Below, in pieces: positions 1-9,644 of a DNA stretch of 13,806 bases (positions are counted from its first letter, which is position 1; each line of letters opens with the position of its first letter). The stretch lies in contig JAPEVF010001109.1 of the NCBI GenBank assembly GCA_029747585.1, positions 1 to 13,806 on the forward strand. The letters run 5' to 3'. Source of the DNA: Pleurotus djamor. Its lineage: Eukaryota > Basidiomycota > Agaricomycetes > Agaricales > Pleurotaceae. A program made the position numbers and the translations under genes. The notes below the pieces were generated by a model. It did no database searches. It saw only the letters and a list, made by a program, of their open reading frames with translations, and was not told where the DNA came from.

Positions 1-346
1 AAAGGCTAGTAGCGAGCATGTAAGGGCATATGACTTTGTCGAACGATCGCGAGGATAACGCCCACGCACTCGCAACGTGTTTGATCCTGTCACTGATTTC
101 TCCGTAAATAGACAAACCTGCCTCACGACAAAAGCGTTGACCTGATAAAGGGAAACAACATCGACGCGTAAGTGAAAGGAACAAGAGTCAAGGGAACAGC
201 ATTACTTGCCAATAGTCACAAGGACGCATCCCTTGTTAATAATGCATGAAGTAAATCTTGTATTAATAGTGATACCGATGCCAATAATGATACATGCCTG
301 ATAATGCGCACAACAATCGTAGTTACAAATGCAATCGTCTATAAGG
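1..346. other. Downstream flank of the glycosyltransferase gene, no gene recognised
   Basis: This AT-richer stretch should contain the 3' untranslated region of the minus-strand glycosyltransferase. The only open frame here (minus, about 202-420) is a shifted reading of that gene's last exon running past its true stop. I see no domain, repeat or RNA gene. Confidence 0.6.
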
Positions 347-2590
347 TCATAAAGTAAAGTCCATGTCTTCACGGTGCTCGGAGCACAACCGGGCCCACTC
401 AAGGCACAGGCGGAACACATACACTAAATATACGTTGAGTGAGCAGTAGGGAAGTAGAGGCAAAGTCCATACCTTCCATGTCTATCGTCCGTCCTATCGT
501 CTTCTTCCACTGCTTTCCAGCCCGGGCAATCCTTCGCAACCTTCGATCGCCCTCAACAGAACCACCTGTAGTAGACACAAGAGGATGCGAGGCATTGGCA
601 AATTCGATAGTGGTAGGAGAAGGCCCAGAGAAATATGCGTGAATGTTGTAGAGTTCTCTGTAACTAGGCGATACCGGTATGAAATGCACCCTAACCGAGG
701 TCAATGAGGGCGGAGCCTTGGTATGAAAGAGAACGTACCATGGCTGAATCCAGTCTGAATAGTATTCATCGTAGATGGTCGATTTCAGCGCAGCACTGTC
801 ACTAGCCAGGAATGACATGAAGCGACCACTATATCCCATACCATCTAGATCGATGAGATACTTGTACGACCAGTGTGTGCCGAGGGGGACCGCGTCAGCC
901 ATGCGATGAACCTTTTTCATTTCCTCAATGCCACCGGGATAATTCCCCGCATCTGTGATTTTCACGAAGGCCGCGTCCATGACTTCATCGTTCAACTCTA
1001 CGATAGGTACTTCGACCGACACGAAATTCTTCGAACCAGGGGGATCCTCGAAGGTGATCGTGCGGTTGGTTTCAGACTCATCGGAAGTCATTCGCAGAAA
1101 TCTAAGGGGATATGATTCATGACAACTTCGACGCTTCACAAAGCGGTAACATACCGATGGCGTTGATATTGATGAGAGAACCCAGGTGGGTGACTGCCTC
1201 CTCCGGTGCTCGCTCCTCGCCAGAAAATGATATCTGCTTTCTCTTCCCAAGGCTTCTCCATGTCGTCAACGTCTTTGAGTTGCATATTTACGGGGTCCCA
1301 GCCATAAGTGTATCGTTTGGTGCTTCCATAGTAGTAATGACTTGGAATCCTGATATCAAGATATCCGGCTGTGGTAGCTGGACTGAACACGGGATACAGA
1401 ACCGGGATGGTACGCCAATCCGAGAAGAAATGTCCTTGCGTGTAGTGCGCGTACGGCTTCTGACAAAAGTCAAAGGTAGAGGCAGTGGCCGGCACGAAGC
1501 TGAAGTCATTGCCAGGCGGTGTCGTATTCGTGGCGAGGTAATTTGGTGGTTTGCCAGCAAAGGTATTCCTCAGTGATGAGAACAATCGTCTCGCAGCTGA
1601 GTCGGGTGGACACGTTCGTCTCCAGGCCTCCCAAACATTCCCTATACCTCTCCAATCGGGAGGGAAAGGGCCTCCTAGCATATCTTCGATCCCATCTATG
1701 AAGGGTAAGTTATACGCGATTTAGTGGTACGCAGTGCAGATACGTACTAGATGAGTCCTCCTTTGTTAAATTTGGATATCTCTGGTGTTCCCAAGGAACA
1801 AGGACGCGACCTTCTGCCTTTGCATTTATGGGGAAGTCGAGGTCGGGGAGCTTGACCAAGTTTAGCACCAGCTAAATAGAACAAGTGAGGAATACAACAT
1901 ACCAGATGCTGGAACTTTTCAATCATCCTTCGAAACCCATGCGCTCTCGCACTAACTTCAGAATCCACGAACCCCTTATTCATATTGACCATCGTTGGCT
2001 TTCCACCGCGAAGTCGCAACAAGTCGATGGAAGGTAATTGTCCAACCTCCACGAGACATCAAGTCAGTTAGACCTCAGCATACAAGATACAGTATGCATA
2101 CCTGCTCGGCGCGTCGCTTAACCTCAATCCCCGAGAGTTTGTAGAATGGCGCCAGGTCCTTCATCAACCCATCGTACTCGTCGACCAAAGTGACATTATT
2201 CGCCAAAGCGAACTCCCACCATTTGTCGAATCCCTTTGGCGGGTTGCGGTCGTACCTTCGCTTGTACTCTGCCACAGCCGCCTGAAGCGTTTTGCTCTGA
2301 CGCCCGACCTTCTGCCTAAACTTCTCCTCCGCCTCATCCATGAGCTTGGGAATCGGGTGCTCCGTGAGGACCTTTTTATGAGTCTCTGCCAGACGTAGCC
2401 ACTTCGCAGCTTGGGACGCCCAGTACCATTCTTCGACAATTTGGTCTGGATACACGTCGAAATGTCTGTGCAGCCGATGTCCGGAGAAGAAGCCCGCCTG
2501 CATGAAGGCGAGCACTATGCATACGAGAAATATGGTCCACCGCCGTTGGGAGATGAACTCGAGAATGGGGTTCTTCTTTGCAGGACGCAT
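347..2590 (-). CDS. CAP10-type (GT90) glycosyltransferase, type II membrane protein
   Basis: Seven exons, read on the minus strand: 2590-2102, 2046-1903, 1850-1748, 1695-1155, 1101-739, 690-473 and 423-347. They join to 644 aa plus a TGA stop. A short basic N-terminus and one hydrophobic anchor (about residues 18-35) indicate a type II Golgi or ER membrane protein with a luminal catalytic domain. CAP10-family signatures are visible: WRGASTGGG at about 404, KYLIDLDGMGYSGRF at 506-520, then a PWVHFIPV motif at about 546. The intron at 738-691 is 48 nt and has no stop, so an unspliced reading would insert 16 residues inside PWVHFIPV; splicing restores the family motif. The last intron (472-424) restores a C-terminus rich in Tyr, Leu and Arg ending in DMDFTL. 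Relatives include Cryptococcus Cap10 and Cxt1 xylosyltransferases and animal POGLUTs. Xylosyl transfer is possible, but the donor and acceptor cannot be read from sequence. Intron 2 could end at 1872 instead of 1851, adding seven residues in frame, but that intron would be only 31 nt. No C-terminal KDEL is present. The family call is secure; the substrate is not. Confidence 0.93.
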
Positions 2591-2849
2591 TCTAGGCGAA
2601 TGGGCCTACCGGCGTCGTCGGGAGTGGTTGTGCTGAAGCCTTAGGCTCCTGATGGTGTGCATAGAGGTGGACTTCCTTTGCATTTGTTTGTCCACGAGAA
2701 GTCAATCCCGCGCGGAAGTTTCATCATGACGTAACTGGCTGTCGAACATAGCCTGGCAAAATGCAGAACGAATGTGCACTACTGGTACACTTGGTACAAC
2801 CGTATTGAAACCATAAAATAGAAACACATGCCCCAATAAAAGAGTACAT
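2591..2849 (-). promoter_or_regulatory. Intergenic space with the glycosyltransferase promoter
   Basis: These 259 bp lie between the stop of the deubiquitinase gene and the start of the glycosyltransferase gene, both on the minus strand. No TATA box is evident. TGACGTAA at 2727-2734, about 140 bp upstream of the start codon, resembles an ATF/CREB-type bZIP site, but an 8-bp match in fungal DNA is weak evidence. Confidence 0.35.
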
Positions 2850-5453
2850 TCAACGCAGGTCTACTATCTCTAGGTTGATGTCCTTCATCTGAACATGGCC
2901 CTTGTCCGCATCCTGCAAGCGAGCAAGAAAATCAAATTAGCGGATAGTTGTCAGCATCCGCATGTAGGGAAAGCTTACCGTGTATATCGGGAGGTCAGGG
3001 TGTGGATGGAAGGCCTCCTTCGCTGTGCAATCCAAGATCGTTTTCAGGCCAGGGGGGTCCGTAAGACGGAATATACCGAAGCTAGAATCGAGGTGAGCGA
3101 TGAAGGGATGGTGGGCGGTGTAACATACTTTGGCTTGGATTTCGGAGCGCAGACGACAGCGAATGACTCAGGGAGCATGCGCTGGAAGCCAGAGTGGGTG
3201 TGCAAGTCAACAGAGGACATGAAACCTGGTAGCAGGGTCAGAGCAATCGATGTCATGCATTCTTTGCATGCTTACATGACTGTGACGGATGGGTATGAAT
3301 CTGGACAAGCGTTCAAACGTCAACAACAAATTCCTCAAAGCTATGAGGATACCTACCCAGCCTAACGTGATCAAGCTTCTTTCTTCCGTAAACTGGAGCA
3401 CGAGTTCTTCCTCATCCATCGTACATGTGTCACTGGTCGAATGCTGTTTCGGGACAAGCAACGTGGTAACCACATACTTGTGCCCTTTGTCTTTACCCAA
3501 CAGCAATCCACAAGTTTCTCTGTTCAACTCCGTGTTCACTTTCGCGATGGCGAGGAACCGAGGTAAACAATCCCTAGGTAAGTTGATTGTCTTCAGTTCA
3601 GGCGCGTCGCTCCGTGCTTTGTTGCGGATAATGCGATCCTCAGAGCGCGATGGCTCAGGTGGCGGCTGAAAGGCAGGTGAAGGAGCGGCGTGAGGTTGAT
3701 GTTGCGGTTGAGGTGGCTGATAATGTTGTGTCGGGGGGAGATAGTGAGTGGGTGTCGAGAATGTATGTTGTTGTTGCGGTGCAGATTGTGGAGGGAGGAA
3801 GTCTGCGTAAAGAACACGGTTGTTGTATTGCGCAGCATTGGGTGTCGTATTTGATTCGAAAAGAAGTGTGGATGGTGCGATATGCGAGCCAGTCGGAGGG
3901 ATGAACATCGAATGCAGCGAAGGCACGTAGCCTTGTTTCTTCTGATGAGGGGACATAAGTTGGGGATAGAGTATTCGTTGTCCTTCTGCAGGTGGGGGTG
4001 ATGTAGTGGTAATCGGAGGTGGGTACGACGGACTGATCGTAATGTAGTAATTATAAACGTTTCATCAGCAAGCTTAAGCACGCGGAAGCGATACACGCAC
4101 CTTCGAACAGGCCTGGTGGGTGTCCGGTGAGGCTCTATGTGACGCTGTTTCCCCCTACGCCAATCATGTTGTCGCTGAAGAGTCTCGGAGTCAGTCGAGT
4201 CGCCTTCGTACTTTGTTGGGCTCTCCAAAGGCATCATCAAGGGAGCATCGGCTGTCGGAAATTGTTCTAGGAACGATGGCGGTCGAGACGTGGTTGCCAT
4301 TGGCGTATGCAGGGAACTCGACGTCGATGGCATCGCTGGATACTGCACGCTAGTTGGTGGTGGCCTATTGCCAAAAGAAGAACTGGGGACAGGAGGAGGA
4401 GGGTTTGGAGGGTAGAACGACGATGAGGGTCCCAGTACAGAGGGCGCAGAGGCGGTGGCTGCGAGAGGCGTTGCATTGTGAGTCGGGATCCCTTGACGAG
4501 CGGCGCGAGCAGCAGCTTCCGCCTCATACTGGCGTTGAGCTATCCCTGCCTGTTCTTCACGACGTCGATCTTCTGCGCGTCTCCGAGTGATTTCTTCCTG
4601 CCTGCGCCGCATCTCGTCCTGTTCTTGCTGATGCCTGTCACTCTTGCCATCGATACTCAGCTGCGTGTTCATCCTAGCGTAATCGAAGGGCTCATTCTGC
4701 GGGGGACGAGGTGAGACTGATGGTGGGACGAGCGGATTAGAGAACGTATAGTCCGGAGCATTGGAAATCGCTGGGGTTTGGCGCTTTAGTTGCTCAATCC
4801 TCTCCTCCCTTGCGGGTTGAGGTGGTGGTGGATCGCGCTGTCGCTTCCATTCGTCTGCTTCCACCTGTATACGACGCTGCATCTCGGCTTCCGCCTGTTG
4901 TTGTTGCTGCTGCTCTTCCGATTCCTGGGCAGGATCCCAGTTAGGGTGGGCCACGATCCACTTCTCATAACGCTCTACGAGACTCGGTTTTAGATTGCTA
5001 AGGTGGTCGAGGATATCTTGACCATTCTGCATCAAATAAGTTAGCCCCAACGTCGTGCTGAAGATGAAACAGACGTTGCAGAGTGAATTGACATAGGAAG
5101 CATACGAATGCAGCATACGATCATGGTAAAATAGTACAGACCAAGCCAAGGTTTTGTCGATGGGCCGGCGTCAGGACGTCGTGATATTCGCGATGAGATG
5201 GTATTTTCTCGAGGACGAGCGTAGCAGCTCTGGCGAATTGTACGAAGGCATCTTCAAGATCCCCCTTCTGCATGAATTCCTTGCCATCGCGGCGACATTT
5301 CTCAGCTACACGGAGATAGTATTTCAGAGGCTTGCCCTCCTCCCAGGGGTTATCGAGAGCTCGTTCAGCTAGCTCTGCGATCGAGGCTGGACGACGAGAC
5401 GAAGAGCCATTGATGCGAGTCGGAGCCCGATGCTGATGGGACGAGGAGCTCAT
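2850..5453 (-). CDS. AMSH/Sst2-like JAMM (MPN+) deubiquitinase
   Basis: Seven exons on the minus strand: 5453-5142, 5026-4101, 4032-3357, 3300-3276, 3225-3129, 3081-2979 and 2912-2850, giving 733 aa. Residues of about 20-130 form a USP8/AMSH-type dimerisation (MIT-like) helical domain containing NGQDILDHL at 105. A long low-complexity linker follows, with a six-Gln run at about 143-148, a charged Arg/Glu/Gln helix at about 235-280, and Pro/Ser/Gln-rich sequence. The C-terminal MPN+ domain carries the full zinc metalloprotease set: E585 in ETCGLLLG, H640 and H642 in HTHP, S650 and D653. It ends with the typical GHVQM and VDLR segments. In fungi and animals this family removes Lys63-linked ubiquitin from cargo at ESCRT-bearing endosomes. 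All key residues are present, so the enzyme should be active. Intron 1 is 115 nt, longer than the others; the alternatives tested break the frame. The gene shares a 193-bp divergent promoter region with the plus-strand gene starting at 5647. In animals the orthologue is STAMBP; in fission yeast it is sst2. Confidence 0.95.
4895..4912 (-). repeat. Glutamine-codon repeat inside the deubiquitinase linker
   Basis: Six consecutive Gln codons (CAG and CAA mixed) lie in exon 2 of the deubiquitinase, just after the dimerisation domain. The mixed codons suggest a stable protein-level repeat rather than recent slippage. It may vary in length between strains. Confidence 0.8.
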
Positions 5454-5646
5454 TGATAGTCGTGGAATGAGAGAGAGAGTAAGTCAGAGGCACAACTGCG
5501 CGGCCACCCACACAGTTACGAACCCCAAAGCTGCCGCAATCGAAATGCACTGCCTGTTCCATACCACAATGGGCGTCTCCGTGGAATGAGGCCAAGCTTG
5601 GGCGTCTATCGCACTTCTTCCTGCTCAATTAGGTAACATCGTCATC
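5454..5646. promoter_or_regulatory. Shared divergent promoter region, 193 bp
   Basis: This is the whole space between the start codons of the minus-strand deubiquitinase (5453) and the plus-strand membrane protein (5647). It must hold both 5' leaders and at least the core promoters. I see no clear TATA box on either strand. The deubiquitinase side has an alternating purine run (5469-5479) that reads as a CT-rich leader on its own strand; pyrimidine-rich leaders are common in fungal genes. Co-regulation of the pair is an inference from spacing only. Confidence 0.6.
5469..5479. repeat. GA/CT dinucleotide tract
   Basis: Eleven bases of alternating G and A on the plus strand, 16 bp upstream of the deubiquitinase start codon. 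On the gene's own strand it is a CT tract in the presumed 5' leader. Confidence 0.75.
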
Positions 5647-7584
5647 ATGGACTCTGACGCTACAGAGTCGCCACCATGCAAGCCCGTCGACAAAGGCAAG
5701 GCGAGGGCTGTCGAGCCCAGCGAGCGCACACCTCTTCTCACCAGATCGTCTGACTCGTCGTCGTCGTCAGAGACAGCGACGGGCGAAGCCTCCACGACCC
5801 CGACAGCCCCCCGGCCTCTGTGGGCCAAACTAGTCTATGTCTTTGTGATATCCTTGGCCGTGACCATCGTCGCCATCCTCCTTTTGATTCTTCTCGCGTA
5901 CTCTTATGCGGCACAGGCAGCAGGGGCTTCTCCTGAAGACATTCTCGACGCTACCCTAGTCTTCCGTGGCCCAGATCAAGTCCAAGTCTTGAACATAACA
6001 GCCGATGGCGCACTCAACGTCCTGCTTGGGGGACAAGTTGGTGTTGACGCGGGTTCGCTGCTCAAAATACACAGTGATGAAGACGAGGACGGCTTGTTCT
6101 CGAGCCTGTGGAAGTCGATTGGCCGCTGGGGCGTTAATAGGGTCGACCGTGTCTCGCTCCACCTTCGCGAGATATCCATTTCGCCTCAGTATAACACATC
6201 TATAACACTTGCTCGTATTGAAACAGTGCCCTTAGAACTGCCGTTAACGGCAAACCCCCCTCAGAATGACGACTCATGGTTATCACCCTTGTCTGTCCCC
6301 CTCTCCATTTACCCAACTACGGACGCTTCCGACTTGACAACATTTGCGAAGAACGTCTGGTCGTCCGGGGCAATTTCTGTGCATACTAGCGTATCCAAAC
6401 TCACCGTTCAGGGTGGAGGTCTTGACGAAAGAGGCTGGAGAACTATGATCCACCGCACAATGTCGAACGTTCGCACCAAGATAGAACTTCTCAGTGAGTG
6501 TATCAATCCATTTCCTCCTCAAGTTACGCGCGCTTACAAACGGCGATAAGTCCCTCCACTCCCCGGAACGCCCCATCCTCCATTTCCACCTGTCGCTCAA
6601 CTCATAACCCTTGTTTCTTTCAACCTGACTTCCGTTCATGGAGCTCTGCAGTTGCAAGCTGAAGCAACTGCCATCGACCCAGTGCCGAAGACTATCCACC
6701 TAACCGCCCCGTCTTTGCCATTCACTGTCTCCCTTCCAACTGAGGATGATATCCTTCCAATTGCCTCGGTCACAACCCAGCCATTCACCTTCACTCACCC
6801 AAATATCACTGTTGGCATTCAGGGGCAAGTCCTCCCCCTTCCTGGGAACAGCTCCTCAGTACTTTCTGCATTCCTCTCGCGATATCTGTCTGCTGAAGAC
6901 AATGCCATTATCGTGTCTTCGCCGCTTTATCCTGCCATCCACCTCGAGGCAGTATTTCCAGCTCCGAATCCTAGGCCAAACATCCTTCATGATGTCACCA
7001 TTAAGGACATGCGCATCTCGGCCTCTGGTACCTCGTTTCTCGCGAGCGGTACGGTTCACGCACGTGCTGTCCTCCCGAAGTCTATGAAATTCGACTTGGA
7101 TATTCTGCATGTTTTCCCTGATGTTCTTGTATTTGATGGAGATGTACCAGACGATATTTCGCCACTCGAAGTCCCTCCTCCACCCAACTTTCCTGACCCT
7201 CTGCCTGAAGGAGCTTTTGGCCATATCCGGCCGGAGGACTGGTTGAATTCAACCAGCGTACCTCTTGAACCTGGCGAGGACGGGGGATCCGTCTTTGCTG
7301 TGACAGCTAAGATTGTTGACGTTCCTATCAAGGTGCTTCCTGGCCGCCAGAAGGAGTTTAGTAGTTTCGTTCGCAAGGTACGTCTTCACTACTTCAAATT
7401 CGTGCCGTATCATGAGTTGCTGTTCTAGGTCCTTTTCCAAGCTGACGGGGCCATTGCTGGGATCATGGGATGGGCGTCAGTTGACGTTAGCATCCCAGGA
7501 CTACCTATAGATGGGACTGGCTCTATCGAGCTTCACCACCTACCGTTTCAAGGGCGGGTTCGTGTTCGGAGAAATGGACTCTGA
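5647..7584 (+). CDS. Single-span membrane protein with large luminal domain, DUF3712/Tag1-like
   Basis: Three exons, 5647-6493, 6551-7377 and 7429-7584, give 609 aa. The start has a good context (ATC before ATG, G after). The cytosolic N-terminus is Ser/Thr-rich and holds ERTPLL at residues 26-31, a perfect [DE]xxxL[LI] dileucine sorting signal. One strong membrane span follows at about 61-87. The remaining roughly 520 residues are beta-rich in appearance with several N-x-S/T sites (for example NITADG and NSSS), as expected for a luminal domain. This layout matches fungal proteins annotated as DUF3712 or 'pre-rRNA processing protein', and the yeast vacuolar membrane protein Tag1 (YLR173W), implicated in ending autophagy. 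The match is by architecture and recall of the family, not alignment. The first intron (57 nt) matters: its acceptor at 6550 keeps a segment rich in Pro and then LITLVSFNL in frame. The AP-3-type motif predicts delivery to the vacuole. Placement in this family is fairly sure; the Tag1 role is inference. Confidence 0.8.
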
Positions 7585-8004
7585 TTCTGATAGCGTCGAT
7601 TGTAAGGTTATGGGCTTTCGTTTTTCCGTGGATTCTTTGCTTTGATCAATGTGTATGTATTTTAGACCCTACAATCAGCGACGTTGTTTTAAACCTTTCG
7701 CTAATGTATGCGTAAGTCCTCGGTCTATCCCTGTTTTCTTGTGCTCGCTCGCGTTGGGGCGAATGGTGAGTGCACCAATGCGGTGATGCACCATGTTGAT
7801 ACCCCAATGCACCCCACCCCCCCGAGTTTTACGGGCGGGCGAACAGATAGATAGCTGATTCTTCGGATCCATCATTGCTCTGGTTATTGATTCGATCAGA
7901 CAGAACGCCTGCTCTCGTTCGTTTTCGGATGTCAGACTACGTGCTCTTAGATATGGTTATAACGTCGAATCCCCCCCCCCATCCCTATTGACCAGTAGGT
8001 CACA
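7585..8004. other. Intergenic region before the DUF6533 gene
   Basis: These 420 bp hold the 3' end of the luminal-domain protein gene and the DUF6533 promoter. Two poly-C runs (7817-7823 and 7971-7980) stand out. No TATA box, RNA gene or further exon of either neighbour was found. Confidence 0.6.
7971..7980 (+). repeat. C10 homopolymer
   Basis: Ten C residues 24 bp upstream of the DUF6533 start codon, with a C7 run further upstream at 7817-7823. Such runs are prone to length errors and polymorphism. It lies outside coding sequence in my model. Confidence 0.9.
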
Positions 8005-9644
8005 ATGCTCTCATTTGATGCCGGCGTCGCTCAATCTCAAATGTGAGCCGTTCTTTTCAATGGCCTTCGCTTCTTTCCATTCATCGTTTGCTTTTGCGCA
8101 GTAACATTGTCACTTATGTTGAAGCCTGCTCTTACGGTAAGGTGTCAAACCTTCTTGTCCTGATCTCCACGCTGACAGGGATGTCCATGTTAAGCCATCT
8201 TATTCTATGACTTTCTTTTGACTATCGACCTAGAGGTTGAGAGGTTCTGGAGCAGGCCTCAGCGGTCGTTGAACTCCTTCCTATTCTATCTCAATCGATA
8301 CGCCGTTCTTCTTGGTTACATCGTGTACCTCGTCGTATTTGTGAGGCCGGACCTCTTCATGCATGGTGCTGTAAGTCTTTACCCGTCCATACTCCGATAA
8401 ATTTACAGAGACTCAACCTGATTTGCAGAGGTGCGCTTCCCGTTATAAGGTCTCAACAAGCCAATGAATGCCCGCCTCCTAGATGTACTACCGCCACTAT
8501 GGAGTATTTTGAGTATCATTTGTCAGTCACTCATATTATCATTGCGGGTATGTCTCTGGTTGTGTGAGATGCATATTGTATCTCATTCACGCAGTCGTCT
8601 TGGTTTTCCGGACTTCTGCCCTCCATGGTCATGACCGCCGCGTTCTATTCCCCCTCATCATGGTTTTGATGGGCGTCATCATCAATGGTGTTGTAAGCCC
8701 ATCCAGTCCCAATCTTTACAGCATTTGGACTCACTTACACTTATTTAGATCCAATTGCTTATCCTCAACAATGTAAGCAGCTCGACGACCGTACCTGAAG
8801 GAATAAAACTAGGGTGCCATAGTCTCTACACCGAGTTTCAGTGAGTGATTGTTTATGTGAGTAGGCTCGGCCTTAGGCCTTAAGTCTCATTGCTTTATAT
8901 GTTCGTAGGGGAGTCCGTAAGTCATCTGGACGAAAAAAGTCAAGGCATTGATCTCCTATCTCAACTGCAAGGATTCGCCTACGTTTGGGCTGGACTGCTT
9001 GTCTTGGATATCATGGTTTTCGTCCTGACTCTGAGAAAGGCCATTTCTCTGATCAGGGACTGTCCAGAGAGCTCCACTCTATGGGTTAGACTTCTAAGCG
9101 ATGGTGAGTGTCCGCAATCTCGATAGCATTGGTCTTGATTAAAATGATGTTTCTCAGGTGCCATCTATTTTGGGTATGTCTTCGACGTGCTATACACGCC
9201 ATTGCCAATCAGTGTTCATTTGCAAAACGCAGAATCCTATCACTTACTAACCTCGCAAACGTTCTGATGCTTATTGTGCGTGAACTCCCCATCCTGTCGC
9301 TCCGGTGAATGCTCCGAGTCACACACATTCTAGTTGGCCCCTGTGAGCGCCCCTGCACTCCCGTTCAACTTCCCATCTGACCCAGCGTCGCATAGACAAT
9401 CCTGAAGATCCTTATGCCACAGTTCATCAATGTGTGAGCTTTATATGCATCCACCTTTGATACTTGCTAATCTTACAACGTCTTGAGTCTTGCAAGCACG
9501 ATGATATCTCGACTCATGCTAAGCCTCAGGAACACTTCCCTTCAGCGAGTGCAGGGGGTTCCTTTGACGGGAAGACTCGATGTTTCTGAAGCCCAATTCG
9601 CCACAGCCAGTGATTCTACAAGGAGTGGAGAGTCATGTGTCTGA
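8005..9644 (+). CDS. DUF6533 integral membrane protein
   Basis: Fourteen small exons: 8005-8042, 8102-8136, 8195-8370, 8411-8430, 8483-8547, 8595-8692, 8749-8840, 8909-8916, 8972-9103, 9158-9173, 9233-9275, 9334-9342, 9396-9433 and 9488-9644. They join to 308 aa. The N-terminus carries the DUF6533 hallmark YDFLLTIDLEVERFW (29-43) followed by FYLNRY (55-60), then a VLVFRTSALHG segment at 113-123, a GC motif at 166-167, WAGLLVLDIMVFVLTL near 183-198, and SRLMLSLRN at 264-272. These match the usual order and spacing in this Agaricomycete-expanded family of about 300-350 aa. I count seven hydrophobic segments. No biochemical function is established for the family. Two exons are microexons (8 and 9 nt). 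The least certain point is the fourth exon (20 nt): it makes the preceding intron only 40 nt, but it supplies the reading phase needed for the conserved Cys91. The stop at 9642 follows a polar Ser/Thr-rich tail. The family call is strong; exact borders of the smallest exons are less so. Confidence 0.84.

Noticed and set aside
1112..1576. 154-codon plus-strand open frame
   Set aside because: It lies antisense to conserved exon 4 of the glycosyltransferase, which has clear family motifs; the plus frame has no recognisable domain.
3593..5149. One 518-codon minus-strand reading frame as a complete protein
   Set aside because: It reads through the first intron and past the donor at 4100; its C-terminal part is a shifted reading of the real Pro/Gln-rich exon 3. 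The spliced model joins to a perfect MPN+ domain.
6494..6651. A single longer intron ending close to the next apparent start at 6652
   Set aside because: The acceptor at 6550 keeps an in-frame segment containing LITLVSFNL that fits the luminal domain, with a normal 57-nt intron.
8749..8840. A 41-nt intron within this exon (GTAAGC donor at 8773)
   Set aside because: Reading straight through stays open and gives the conserved GCHSL segment; splicing it loses that frame.
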